Assembly (NCBI GenBank): GCA_030674185.1
Contig: CM060312.1
Location: 27,182,335 to 27,246,334 of the forward strand
Length of the DNA stretch: 64,000 nucleotides
Source: Monoplex corrugatus
Lineage: Eukaryota; Mollusca; Gastropoda; Littorinimorpha; Ranellidae
Direction of reading: 5' to 3'
Both the position numbers and the translations under genes were made by a program. Numbering within the stretch: position 1 is the first letter of the stretch; each line of letters opens with the position of its first letter. The notes beneath the pieces were generated by a model, which searched no databases, was not told where the DNA came from, and saw only the letters and a program-made list of their open reading frames with translations. Below, in pieces: positions 1-63,133 of this stretch.

Positions 1-574
1 AGCTATTTATTTTCTGAAACCTGACAATGCACAGCAACCTTCTCCACAAAATGTCTCCATCAAACGAACACACATATGTGCACGTGCGCACGCACACACA
101 CATGTGCGCACGCACACACACACACACACCACCACAACAAAATTATATACATGTATGATGTATACACATGACAACTTGGTCTTTAATGAAAAATAATTTT
201 AACCACTCTTGCTAATGATGCTTCTTTCATGCTTTTGATACTGGTACTTAGTTATTACCTACTGTGCATCAGCACACATCCTATTATTTTTGCTTGAATC
301 AGCACAACATATAATATATATTATATATATTCTTAATCCAGGACATTTTGTCCTGTTACTCTTGGATTCTGAATGCACACATGCAAAAAAAATTGTATTG
401 TTACATCGTTTGTGAATGCAAGGTACGTATGTTTATATACAGATATATTCATATGATATATATATATAATAATTAATATGTGTGTGTGTGCGTGCGTGCG
501 TGCGTGCGTGCATGCGTGCGTGGTGTGTGTGTGTGTGTGTGTGTGTGTGAGTGAGTGAGTGTGCATATGTGTAT

Positions 575-630
<56 letters not shown>

Positions 631-1142
631 CATATACTGTGTGTACATGTATTCTTACATACCTATATATCTTACATTTAAATGTATTTAACATGTATTC
701 TTACATGCATACATATCTTACATTTAAATGTATTTAACTTATTAATGTACACATGATGTATCATGATTATGTAATAATTTGTATACAAGACAGATGGATA
801 AATGGATGCACACATGCCTGCATGCATACAGAGGAATGTGTGTGCGCGTGTCTTCTTGTATGTGTCTATGTGTGTCTGTGCAGGTGTGTGCATGTGCACA
901 CATGCCAATACACACAAGCTTGCCCATAATTATATCAAACAGAAGATCATAAGGCTGTATGTAAGCTGATACATGTACACATTTACTCAATCATGATTGC
1001 TCAAGTGAATGCTTCTGAACGGCAATAGATACAGCAAGTTAGTCACAATCCATTTGTAAATTGAGAACATGAAGCAGCTGAATGGATCCCAGATAAAAGT
1101 CAATGAAACTGAGAAACACCAATAAGAAGGGAGTTAACTTAC
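1..1142. other. Repeat-rich left flank; intron of the minus-strand gene
   Basis: Contains (CA)n at about 85-130, a compound (TG)n/(CA)n tract at 477-640, a duplicated segment of about 50 bp (cttacatttaaatgtattta at 670-689 and 718-737) and a TG-rich tract at 840-905. No coding exon was found. Confidence 0.5.
477..640. repeat. Compound (TG)n/(CA)n/(TA)n microsatellite
   Basis: TG and TGCG repeats at 477-558 are followed, after about 20 bp, by (CA)n at 579-616 and a short (TA)n. The two halves are complementary, so the tract could fold into a hairpin. Short ORFs on either strand here are repeat artefacts. Confidence 0.9.
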
Positions 1143-1673
1143 GAGCTGCCTTTGCTTATGAGTGGGAAGCCTTTCTCCATTTTGATCTTGGGTCTGAAAT
1201 CCGAACACATTTTCATCCAGTTGAATGGATTGTGGAGGTAAATATGCATTCCTGCTCATGGCGTTGTTATATGGATCAACAACCTTCAACCCTTCATCGT
1301 GTATGCTAAAAGTACTCGTGTTCTCCTGCTTTACGCCACTTATTGTTCCATCATCTACGCCACTCAACACATCTGGTGTGAGACTGGGTAGCAATGGCCG
1401 ACTGGGCACCAACGCATAGTTAGAATCTAAAAGATCACCACTATTAAGAATGCTCGATGTCTGGCCGTTCTTTTTACTCCGGTGGGTTATGGGCACGGAG
1501 GTGATAGGCTCGAGGGTCAACTTTTTGCTTTTTGTTTCTCTCATAAAACGAGGGATGCCTTTCGTTTCCAAGTGGTCTGTCGACGATAGCTGTAAAGCAA
1601 TCCGTTTGCTTGTTTTACTGATCTTTGGTGCAAATGTAAGTTCCTGGTCCACAATTGGCTTGCGCCTCCCCAT
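1143..1673 (-). CDS. First coding exon of an unidentified minus-strand gene (partial)
   Basis: Open for 177 codons from an ATG (complement of 1671-1673), starting MGRRKPIVDQ, and ending in phase 0 at a perfect donor: the minus strand reads CTC|GTAAGT across 1143/1142. The product is basic and Ser/Thr/Pro-rich, with no transmembrane segment and no domain I recognise. The frame runs four codons past the donor into a stop, as expected for intron read-through. Codon use looks coding and lacks the simple-repeat character of the flanks. The remaining exons must lie in 1-1141, where I found none, or beyond the left edge. It is head-to-head with the plus-strand SLMAP gene. Function unknown. Confidence 0.6.
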
Positions 1674-1830
1674 TTCATTGTGAAATCAATCAGTTGCGCC
1701 TTATCGGAACTGTGGACGCTTATCGGAATCCCCATTCAGCAACAACAATAAAGCCACCAAAGGTTCCTATCACTTGCGTGCCCGTCGTCATGGAACCGCC
1801 ATTTTGCCATCCGAATTCGCGTTGGAATGC
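1674..1830 (-). promoter_or_regulatory. Putative promoter/5' UTR of the minus-strand gene
   Basis: The stretch just upstream of the minus-strand ATG is locally rich in CpG (cgtgcccgtcgtc, ccgaattcgcg) in an otherwise AT-rich neighbourhood. On the minus strand it carries CAAAATGGCGG (1796-1806), which matches the core of YY1 sites common at metazoan transcription starts. No TATA box is obvious. The motif match is seen; its use as a promoter is inferred. Confidence 0.4.
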
Positions 1831-2176
1831 ATATCTCGTATTTTGTTTTGAATCATATTCTATCAACTATTTTTTCTATTTTATAGCACTATAACTTTAC
1901 TTATTCTTGAATGAATGTATATTTTGCTAATGATAGAAATAAAAATGGAATAACTAAAATTGTGATAAACCAGTTCGGGTATTTCCGGCTAAACATCCAC
2001 GGCTTATGACGAAAACATTCTGGACAAAAAAAAATAATTACCAGAGTATTCCTTATACGCTATGTCAAATCTCAGTGCTATAAATAAAAATTTTAAAAAT
2101 AGATAATCACTGTGGTGACTCTTATGCAGCTGCGTAAATTCTCACTCAGTAACGAATAGACTAGCTGCCTAATTGT

Positions 2177-2237
2177 AAAAAAAAAAAAAAAAAAAAATGA
2201 ATTTAAAAAAAAAAGTGTGTGTGTGTGTGTGTGTGTG

Positions 2238-2313
<76 letters not shown>
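2177..2313. repeat. Poly-A followed by a (TG)n microsatellite
   Basis: An A-run at 2177-2197 and a second short A-run lead into about 49 TG units with one interruption (2215-2313). Confidence 0.9.
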
Positions 2314-2315
<2 letters not shown>

Positions 2316-2433
2316 AAAATGTTCAGTTTGTAAGCTTGTTTACTTTAAATCTCAAAACTTTTTAGGCGATCGATTCAAGTTGATTATTAAACATGATTTT
2401 GTTTTCCTTTTGTTAAACTTGAATCTAAAGTAG

Positions 2434-2990
2434 AAGTGCCAGCGTTCATGCAGAAGGATACAAGAGTAGAATGAGAACGTGAAGGCAAACTTTTTCTGGG
2501 GCCGAAAATTTGCGCCTGACTTCTGTTTCTGTGTAAGATAGACATTTTCATTCTATTTTTGTGTGTTTCTTGCTCTTGTTTTTACTAAAATGTCCCCCAC
2601 CCTCCCTCCATAAAAATGTCATTTGAGCAAAGAAATTGATAAGTTTTCTGTTTTTGTTTGTTTGCTTGTCGTTGTTTTTTGTTTGTGTGTTTGTTTGTTT
2701 GTTTGTTTGTTTTGGGGGTTTTATGTTTTTTATTTGTTTGTTTGTTTGTTGTAAGCAAAATTTTAACGTATATCCAGCCTACAAGAGAGAGTATGTGTCT
2801 GGATAAAGTGTGCTTTCACATTGCACTGAAGTTAACGAGGATAAAAACATGACTCAGGAAACGTATGAAATTTGATTCAAAGTGATGTCAGCGTTCAAGC
2901 AAATACGAACCAGAAAAACACAAAAACAGAACTCAAACACAGATATTATATAACAAAACAAGACAGCCGTTTCATTTGGGAAGTCATCTA
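2434..2990. repeat. Two fragments of an interspersed repeat separated by (TTTG)n
   Basis: 2500-2516 reads GGCCGAAAATTTGCGCC, the exact reverse complement of 48184-48200. 2880-2922 (gttcaagcaaatacgaacca) resembles 48110-48135 in the same orientation. Between them lies a (TTTG)n tract (2651-2751). These look like remnants of one dispersed family, with further copies at 48085-48235 and 48655-48760. Confidence 0.55.
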
Positions 2991-2994
2991 CTTT

Positions 2995-3150
2995 TGGTTT
3001 GGTTTGGTTTGGTTTGTTTGCTTGCGTGTTTGTTATTTGTTTGTTTGTTTGTTTCTGTTTGTTTGTTTGCTTGCTTATCTGTTTGTTTCTTTGTGTGTGT
3101 GTGCGTGCGTACGTGCGTGCGTGCGTACGTGCGTGCGTGTGCGTGCTAAC
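2995..3150. repeat. (TTTGG/TTTG)n and (TGCG)n simple repeats
   Basis: ggttt repeats, then tttg repeats, then a gtgcgtgc/gtacgtgc tract ending at about 3147. No coding potential. Confidence 0.85.
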
Positions 3151-3249
3151 TATTGTGAAATTATGTTTATTTTTTATTGTCTTTTGTACACGCTTCACAA
3201 AAGCCATTTGTAAAAAAAAAAAAAAAAATTGCACCTGTTTTATTTTGTT

Positions 3250-3930
3250 GTACTAAATGCGCGTTTTTTTCATAAAATGGTCTGTAAGTGTTGCCTGTCT
3301 TTCCCGCATATTCCTTATGAATAATCTTCTTGTTTCTGCCTTCATCAAGACTGTCTTGCTTGGTTTCTTTGCTGTCCATGGAACTCTCAACATTCTTCTT
3401 AGAAACCACATCTCGGTTGCCTCAATCTTGTTCTGGCTTTGCGTGCTGACTGTCCACGCCTCGCATCCGTATAACATTATCGGTTCTATTTGACTTCCAA
3501 GAACTCTCTTCCTGATATTAATTGATAGGCCTTTGTTGGTAAGAATGCTTTTCATCTTCTTGAATGCTGTTTTGGCTTGGCCGATTCTTCTGCCTATTTC
3601 TGATGTGCATCTGCCGTCTGATGAGATGATCCTTCCCAGATATTTAAACTTATCAACCTGTTTCAAGGTTGTGCCGTTTGCTATTATTTTGCATGAGGAG
3701 ATTTCACGTTTTTTAACTCTTTACCATGACTTCAGTCTTCTTGCTATTTAGTCCAGCCCTGTATTTTTGTTGTCTATTTTCATTATATTCACAAAGTTTT
3801 GTAGGTCTCTTTCATTTTCTGTAATTAGCACAGTATCATCTGCGTAACGAATGTTGTTTATCATTTGTCCTCCAACCTTTAATCCAGGGCATTCTTCTAG
3901 GTTTCTCATGATGGCTAACAAGCCAATTAA
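3250..3930 (-). mobile_element. Non-LTR retrotransposon reverse transcriptase fragment
   Basis: On the minus strand, 3835-3846 encodes the catalytic YADD box of a reverse transcriptase within the context NNIRYADDTVLITE. Downstream, 3253-3666 is open and encodes the thumb/C-terminal part, with the family signatures KYLGRIISSDG, MLYGCEAWT and LRRMLRVPW. Between them (about 3667-3747) the frame is degraded by stops. The copy is 5'-truncated at about 3930, where simple repeats begin, and has no endonuclease domain. This is an inactive insertion of an RTE/CR1-like class; the exact clade is uncertain. Confidence 0.8.
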
Positions 3931-3949
3931 AAAGAGAGCGCGAGTGACT

Positions 3950-4075
3950 GAGAGAGAGGGGGGGGGGGACGGAGAGAGAGACAGACACACAGACAGACAC
4001 ACAGACAGACACACAGACAGACACACAGAGACAGAGAAGACAGACAGACAGAGAGAAAGAGAGGGAGGGAGAATT
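3950..4075. repeat. (GA)n / (CAGACACA)n simple repeat
   Basis: A purine-rich tract with a run of nine Gs at 3960-3968, an octamer repeat of CAGACACA (3980-4030), then GAGA-rich sequence. The minus-strand reading frame through it gives artefactual Cys/Val/Ser repeats. Confidence 0.85.
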
Positions 4076-4079
4076 TACA

Positions 4080-5660
4080 GATATAACGAAATGACAGACA
4101 TAATAGACAGACATTAAAATACAGATATGCTATCATAGAAGAAAACTACACAGAACAAGAAGATTAAGAACACAATTTTAATTTCGAGGGTAGTGGTATA
4201 ATCACATTGCTGCTTTTCTTAAACCCAGCCCCCAGGTAGTACAGGCACACAGACATAAAGGCTGTAATATAGACATAGATATAGATAAAGATATAGATAT
4301 ATAGACAGGGAGATGACTAAATGAACGAACGAATGAATGAATGAATTCTCACCTTTACATGCACAACTTATCCAAAACCAGAAGGGCACCAGAATAGTAT
4401 ATATACTTTAAAACTCAAAGAAAAATTAATCTAACAATCCATCCCACAGAACGCAAAGCAGGGACTCTGCTGTGAAACGAAGGAAATCGATCAAGGGTTC
4501 TGCAGAACATGCAGACCAAGTGAACATGTATGCTGGCTAAAACCTGTTTAAACCTAATGGGCATACGGTAGGCATGGTAAGTCCTAAGCGGTTCAATATT
4601 GACATGGGTTGCATTGTTCGTCAAACTAACAATAGGCTTTTCCCCCCTTGGAACCTTATATAACACTTACAGGGGGGTGGGGGTTGGAGGGATTGAGACT
4701 GTAGATAAGTTTGTCAAGCCCTATGTTGGTGTTCTCTTCTAACTATATTTTTCAAAAAGTATCCGGTAATAGATAAATGGTATTTTAAGTTAACAAGAAA
4801 CACCACAAGGGTGCGGATGGGACCCGGAGCACCAATGCCTCGCCACTCTCGGGACATTCACCTCCCAAGTCCCTGACACCAACTAACAATAATTTTTTCA
4901 AGTCAAGGGTTGGGGGGGGGGGGGGCTGTCCATGCACTGCATGACCCATTCGGACCCAGTCATCAGTTACCTTGTTTACAAACCGAATGGCAAGGTGGAG
5001 AGATGACAAATCCCGGGACAAAGCCACACAACGCGCACCAACCACGTCCAGCCCAGCCTCTAATCCGGTAATAGATAAATGATATAGAATAAACAAGAAG
5101 ATGACGGTTGTTCCGTAATTCACGAAATAGTGAGACTCTAGTCTTTCTCGGACCAGGGCGGTGCATATCTACTGTCCTTCGCTCATTTACTTTCCTAACC
5201 CTGAGTGGGGTCAAATACCCATTCACAGGTGGGTTGGTTGGACACTTTATACGCAAAACCCTTCCAGCTCCCCCCCCCCCCTTCCTCCATCACGAATCAG
5301 ACTCGAACTCGTGCAGTCATACTAAAAGACAGGAGATCCAATTCTACACAAACCAGACCTGTATTTTTAGGCCTATACTTTTGGTGAAGCTATTAGCTAT
5401 GTGTTTGTTTCAGTGTTTGTTTGTGGATCAAGGAAAAAGGATGGGTTCGGTAGGAGAATTTTACATGATGGAAATTATGAATTTGGTAAAAAGAGTTGCA
5501 GATACCATTTTAAATGACGTGAATCTATGGGGCGTTAGTACAGTGCAATCACTTTTTAATTTTTTTTTACAAGATAGATATAGAAAACATATACTAAGCA
5601 GAATCCAAGACCTGGTTAGCACGTAGGCCTACCTGCTATCATCACGTGGTATTCATGGTA
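4080..5660. other. Intergenic sequence with little recognisable content
   Basis: Contains GATA/ATAG-type short repeats (about 4270-4310), a G14 run at 4914-4926, a C11 run at about 5271-5282 and two copies of a short phrase (tccggtaatagataaatg at 4761-4778 and 5065-5082), suggesting a diverged duplicated repeat. No supported gene. Confidence 0.4.
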
Positions 5661-5684
5661 TGAGTGCATATGGAATTTTGGCTA

Positions 5685-5732
5685 ATCCGCCGCGCGGAGG
5701 CGCCATCTAGAGAAACTGACGTTCGTAAAGGT
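5685..5732 (+). promoter_or_regulatory. CpG-rich patch; candidate noncoding first exon/promoter
   Basis: A short CpG cluster (ccgccgcgcggaggcgcc) includes a YY1-like core on the minus strand (GATGGCGCC) and is followed by a donor-like AAAG|GTAAAA at about 5729-5735. SLMAP exon 1 has a splice acceptor immediately upstream of its ATG exon, so a separate 5' UTR exon must exist; this patch is one candidate about 5.2 kb upstream. No direct evidence of transcription. Confidence 0.25.
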
Positions 5733-5904
5733 AAAATGGACCTAGCGAATTTAAAGCTGATAGTTTTCCACAGTACATTTTTTTCTTTCGTTCCCTCTCC
5801 CACTCACTTTCTGTCCTTGACGTGTTTGAAGTACAAAGGAGATCTTCCAAAACTGCAGATTATGTTTTTAACTTTGAGAGATAATATGTAATAATCTTTT
5901 GGGC

Positions 5905-6398
5905 TCTGGTATTAGTGTGTTCTGATGCGTTCCCTTGTCATGTCAGTATTTTTGTATGCATGCGAAACATGGACCATAACAGCAGACATTGAAAGAAGGA
6001 TACAGGCAATGGAGATGAGTTGCTTCCGCAAACTCCTTGGTATCTCGTACAAAGATCGTATAACCAATAAGGAAGTGAAAACCCGTAACAAAAGCGCCAT
6101 CGGGCTGTACGAAGACCTCCTGACTTCAGTGAAAAGACGTAAACTGAGGTGGTACGGGCACGTCACACGATCATCTGGACTGGCCAAGACCGTCTTGCAG
6201 GGAACAGTTCAGGGAGGGAGACGAAGAGGCAGACAGAGAAAAAGATAGTAAGACAACATCAGAGAGTGGACTGGCCTTGAATGGAACATCATTCTGCGGA
6301 AAGCTGAGGACCGTGAGGAGTGGAGGAAGTTGGTTGCAAAATCTTCAGTGGTGCCCCAACGGTCAACCAGACTACGGGACTGATGATGATGATGATTA
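5905..6398 (+). mobile_element. 3' end of a non-LTR retrotransposon with (TGA)n tail
   Basis: 5925-6248 encodes the C-terminal part of a non-LTR reverse transcriptase (YACETWTI, KLRWYGHVTRS, GGRRRGRQRKR). Reading continues in the same frame after two stop codons (DNIREWTGL, EEWRKLVAKSS) to a stop at about 6381-6383, followed by a TGATGATGATGATG tail. A trinucleotide tail right after the stop is typical of RTE-type elements. The copy is heavily 5'-truncated and inactive, and opposite in orientation to the fragment at 3250-3930. Confidence 0.8.
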
Positions 6399-6479
6399 GT
6401 CTGTTGTACCCTCCCATCAGTATGGCCCCATAAATGATGAAGTCCCTTAAATCCCTATTATCAGAAGTTGGCAAAATTA

Positions 6480-6625
6480 TAGGGAGCCGATAGCAGTAGG
6501 TTCAGAAGAGAAATTCGTCAAGCCAGTGTTGGTCTACCTGCCCAAAAAATTATAAGGATAGCCGGATAGCAGTAGGTTCTCAGAAGAGAAACTCTGTCAA
6601 GCCAGTGTTTTGGCTCTTAGCTCCT
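6480..6625. repeat. Short direct duplication
   Basis: ggatagcagtaggttc-type sequence followed by agaagagaaa...gtcaagccagtgtt occurs at about 6486-6527 and again at 6560-6610, an imperfect tandem duplication of about 75 bp. Confidence 0.55.
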
Positions 6626-6779
6626 GCCACCCTAACCAGAAGGCCGAGTCGTAACCAGGCCATATGCCATTCTGCAGTCGCCATTTAAAATTTTGTTGTA
6701 TTTTTTTATTTATTAAAGTATGTCCTTCCAAGTGGTCAAGCGTCTCAAGGCGAAGTCACCCTTACTTTGGTTGTCTTTA

Positions 6780-7480
6780 TCATTTAGCTGTCGGAACGGC
6801 AATATATAGACGAATGTTAAGCGTTACGAAGATCACTTTTTTCCTCTCCTTGATCAGACCCAGCTGGAACTCTATGCAGCTACTTCTGCCATTGCCTTTA
6901 GGGCTTTGGTCCTCTCTTCTCCCAGAAATCGAGAGCTGTTTCACGAGGCCGAAGGCTCATGTGCTTGTTAACCCCCTTGCTCCAACCTCTGTCGCGAAGA
7001 CTTTGGCTTGGAAACTAGATTTCTTAAAGTTGCTGGCTACGATGACATACTTTTTAGTCTTGTAAATCTATGGACTTTCTCCTTTCTGCTTTCATATGGA
7101 ACAGTGAGTTCAACCAGAATCATTTGTTTTGATGAATGGGAGTGGAGAATTATGTCCATCTCGCAATCTTGCTTATGATCTATGGGTGATTGTTTTCCTT
7201 GTGGAAGATCAGTTGTGCATTACCAGTCATCTACTCCATCGCGCAGACCCCACCTCCATGCTCTGGAAGTCTTTTTTTTTTTTTTTCAGGCCACAGTTTG
7301 CTACCTCCTGTCGTGTAGAAGACTGTCGTGGCTTTTGGTGCCTGTTTTTTTGCCTCTGGCAGTGCTGATCGCTTGTGAATCTCTTGGAACACTTGATAGT
7401 GCCTCCATGTGCACTTCTCTTGGGTTAACGCTGTTTCACCCCCCCCCCCCCCACCATAATCGAGGGTGAAACACTCTAAA
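6780..7480 (-). pseudogene. Decayed C-terminal region of a retroelement polyprotein
   Basis: Reading the minus strand from about 7430 down to 6780, and allowing frame changes, the conceptual product shows an ordered set of motifs: CTWRHYQVFQEI, then TGGSKLWP, then MILVELTVPYES, and finally KVFATEVGARGL. The order W-RH-QVL, ELTVPWE, EVGARG is one I associate with the region downstream of reverse transcriptase in many invertebrate retroelement-derived proteins, where the acidic and ELTVP positions resemble a nuclease-like fold. Several frame breaks and stops make it a dead copy. The exact family is not established. Confidence 0.5.
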
Positions 7481-7484
7481 TCGC

Positions 7485-9060
7485 TATCGTTTGGCTTTTA
7501 CTCCTGATACTGTGCTCCGCGAGGACACATGTAAGCACGACATTCATTTATCGCTATGGCGATAAAGTATTTAAATCATTCCTTTATACAGAGTTTTTAC
7601 ACTTTTCTCAAAAGGTTCAATGCTGCGGGAACGAATCAATTAGTTGTGATATTAGGTAGTAAGACAGTTCCATATTTGGTGTGATCACATGATTCGGCTC
7701 CAGCCATATTTTTCATTCACTCGAGATGCAATTGTTGCAGTCTGCATGTATACTCTCTAGACCTTGTAATTCAAATGTTTGTTTTCTTTAACTAACAAAA
7801 ACTAAATATATTACAAAATACAAAATCTGAAAAAATTCAAAGACTGTTATAAATATGTACATAAGGGTATGCATTTCTGAGCCTAATTTGCTTTATGGCG
7901 AATATTGATGTTTGATTTTGAGATTATATTGCAGAAGACTGGAAGATGGTTGTCTCCTAACTAGGAGTGCTGGGGGTAAAATAGAATGGTAGGTAGAGCT
8001 CTTTTCATCCAGTTTGTGATTCTTAAACGGATAATGACATTAGAGAAACTAGCTGTCTAGTGTTTGATTGGCAATACTAGATTGACTATAAGAGTCGGTT
8101 ACGGAAATGATAGGACTTTTTCAGGTTTGTTGTTTGGCATTTCAAGTGATGAATGATGGTTCGCGGAGGAGTCAAGAGGACAACATTTATTTTCGGAATT
8201 TACTATTTTTAGTACACTGCCACTGTGTGCCCTCTTCACGGTCAGCCGATGAGTGTACTTTTCAAGCTTTGATTAGTAGTTCAGAGTGAACTTTGGATGA
8301 TCCTTTGGATACAGGAAAGCATTTATCTTTTCGCCACTTTTATGTCTGTAGTAGTGTATACATTAATATATATGCCATAAATGATAAAGGGCTATGCCCC
8401 CTTGAAGGCCCTTCCCCCTTTTTTTCTCAGGTACTGATAATCATAAAGTGGTTTTAGTGGTTAGATCTACAATCCTGCCAACAGCATGAAATTGTTTCCT
8501 GTAGGTGACTTCAAGGCCACAGACATTCTGGTGGTGGTATCAGCATAGCGATAGTCATAGTGTTTCATGGGCACTCTTAGTCACCCCCTCCCCCACTTCC
8601 TTGTCAGAATCTTGCCAGGGCATAGGGTTTTGCTCTGGCTCAAACAATCTGATCATCATTGGCAGATTTGGGTGAAGGGCATAGTCTATTGAATTGGCTT
8701 AGTATGGTAAATCCCGCTAATTTTATTCAAATTCAAATTCAGATTTAATGATAAAGCTACATTATTAGATATCACTAAGTTTTGTAAGGGGTTAACTATG
8801 CATGGAATGCTACTCATATATCTTCCAGTTCCTGTTTTATGTAGTCATTCATTTATTTATTCACCCATACTCTTTACTTATATAAGTTATAATGTATTAA
8901 TGTATTTGTCATCACTTTTTTTTATTTACTTCTTTTAATGTATTTTGGAGTCCTCAGACAGAGGGGGAATAAAGCACTTCTGGAAGATAATTGTATAAAA
9001 TAAATGAATAAATATATAAAGCAAGGGGACAAAATATTCCAACATTTCAGGGGGAAAATT
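7485..9060. other. AT-rich intergenic sequence, no gene seen
   Basis: No ORF with coding character and no recognisable domain. Only short AT-rich low-complexity stretches are visible (8820-9060). Confidence 0.4.
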
Positions 9061-9174
9061 GTATTTATAATATAATATGCTCTCTATAATTTTATAATTG
9101 TATATATATAATATGCTCTCTATAATTTTCCATTGCTTTTATTCTTTCTCCCTATTTATAGCCATGTGCGTGCG

Positions 9175-9271
9175 TATGTGTGCGTGTGTGTGTGTGTGTG
9201 TGTGTGCGCGTGCGTGCGTGTGTGTGTGTGCGTGCGTGCGTGCGTGTGTGCGTGCGTGTGTGTGTGTGTGT
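9175..9271. repeat. (TG/CG)n microsatellite
   Basis: TG units mixed with CGTG variants. The Cys/Val-rich ORFs reading through it are artefacts. Confidence 0.9.
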
Positions 9272-9409
9272 GTCTGTTTCAGCGCTTAGATTTGATTTTA
9301 TCAAGATCTTGTGCTATATAAATATTGTAATTATTAATATTGTAATTAAAATGATAGGTACAGTAATCAAGTAGGTAAATTTTGGACTTCAGTTCTTCTA
9401 TCCGAGATT

Positions 9410-9506
9410 TGGTCCATCTAGACACCCCCACCTGGTGAGTTAAGGGTGATTTTTCTAATCCTCCAAGTCTGCATGTGTGCAGACATGCCAGTGCCTGAAT
9501 GCCTTC

Positions 9507-9545
<39 letters not shown>

Positions 9546-9645
9546 CAGAATATCAATGTGCCTCTTGAAAATCCCTTTAAATCGTGTCAGTGGCTGGCTT
9601 ATAGAAACATGAAAACACTCAGCTTGCACACCCACCAAAGACAAT
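9410..9645 (+). mobile_element. SINE-like element, head-truncated
   Basis: The body (ctgcatgtgtgcagacatgc, 9469-9488), a (TG)n segment (9509-9542) and the 3' phrase tcagtgg...ttatagaaacatgaaaa (about 9587-9615) parallel the element at 25440-25660 in the same order, including the tail phrase. No convincing A/B boxes remain here, so the tRNA-like head is missing or diverged. Confidence 0.45.
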
Positions 9646-10565
9646 GTATGTAGACTGTGTAGCAATATACTAAGTCTTCATACACATTGTGGGCAACATT
9701 ACATGCATACATGCGTGTAAAAAAATAAGTACACCTAAAATTGTTAAAAAAAAAGAAAGAAATTATAATAATAGTGATAAACACATTTCAAAAAGGACAT
9801 TGTTAACCTTCAACTTTGACTCAGAATTGGCTGCTTAGAAAATTTTCATATTTTCTCACTCACCTTATGTAAAATGCAAAATGTGAGCCATTGTGATTTA
9901 AAGAGTATTCTTTCCTCCAGATATTCTGTCAGATGAAGACATGGCTACAGAAATGTATGGTGCTTTCTTGACCATGAAAAAGATAACTGTCTGTTCAACT
10001 TTTCGCCTGAATATTCCTAAAGAGTTTGCTTTTAGTTTTATATACTTAGATGCTCCATTGCGTTGATTGTTTTGATCACTAGCACTGACATTCATTCAGT
10101 TACTGTCTCATTCACCATGTGGTCCAGAGTAATGATAATATCCCTGAAGTGTGTCTTTATTTGTGTAGTGTGTTTTTGTACCTGTTGCAATTTTGACTTA
10201 TGTTATCTGTTTTCAAGACACTTAATGAAACTGTAAGATGCCTAGTTGGTGTGGAAACAAAGTTCCTGCCATTCCAATCTGACTGCACAAGTTGACCCTG
10301 GCTCAGGAAACTTTGTAGATAAATATGTGAGGCCTCTCACCTAGCTGTAAATGGGTAAGTAACCCTGTTTAGTGTTAGGGAATGTGAAGCAGCATTGTAC
10401 TGGAGTTGGACCTGCCCTCAATATATTCCCCTACAATCTGGCTTGGGATTATGGGTCCAGCTTTACCTTAAAGGCTTTAGTGCTTTAGCATCACCACCAC
10501 AAGCAGTACTTAAATTGATAAATCAAAAATGAGTACATGGAAATTTTTTTAAAAACTAAAGTTAA

Positions 10566-10705
10566 GTAAACAGATAGTTTAAGTTCACAGAGTTCTATGA
10601 GGATTCAACATCATGTGCATGCCATGGAAATTGCATCCAGATAGTTTAAGTTCCTAGAGTTCTATGAGGATTCTACATCATGTACATGCCATGCAAACTG
10701 TATCA
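10566..10705. repeat. Two-copy tandem repeat of about 68 bp
   Basis: cagatagtttaagttc...agagttctatgaggattc followed by acatcatgt.catgccatg.aaa occurs at about 10570-10630 and again at 10638-10698. Confidence 0.75.
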
Positions 10706-10872
10706 TGTGAGTTTTGGTTTTGTGGCATTGAATTAACAAGTATGGAAACAAGGGTAATCCATTTGTATGGAGTTTAGGAAGAGGGGAAGAAAAGTCCATG
10801 ACTCTGATACATGTATATACCTTTGCAGTTAGTGTTTAGTGTCTGTCATTCTACACTTTAAAATGTTTGCAG

Positions 10873-10902
10873 GTGGAAGAGGAGGAAAGCCTACGTTCCA
10901 AC
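10873..10902 (+). other. SLMAP: 5' UTR part of SLMAP exon 1
   Basis: A splice acceptor TTTGCAG ends at 10872, so the ATG exon has 30 nt of leader and a noncoding upstream exon is expected. An alternative acceptor lies at about 10827 (ctttgcag). The leader is in frame with the ATG, but the chosen start aligns with the start of the family. Confidence 0.55.

Positions 10903-63133
<52,231 letters not shown>

Noticed and set aside
333..990. Several minus-strand Thr/His/Cys/Val-rich ORFs
   Set aside because: Translations of TG/CA microsatellites; not genes.
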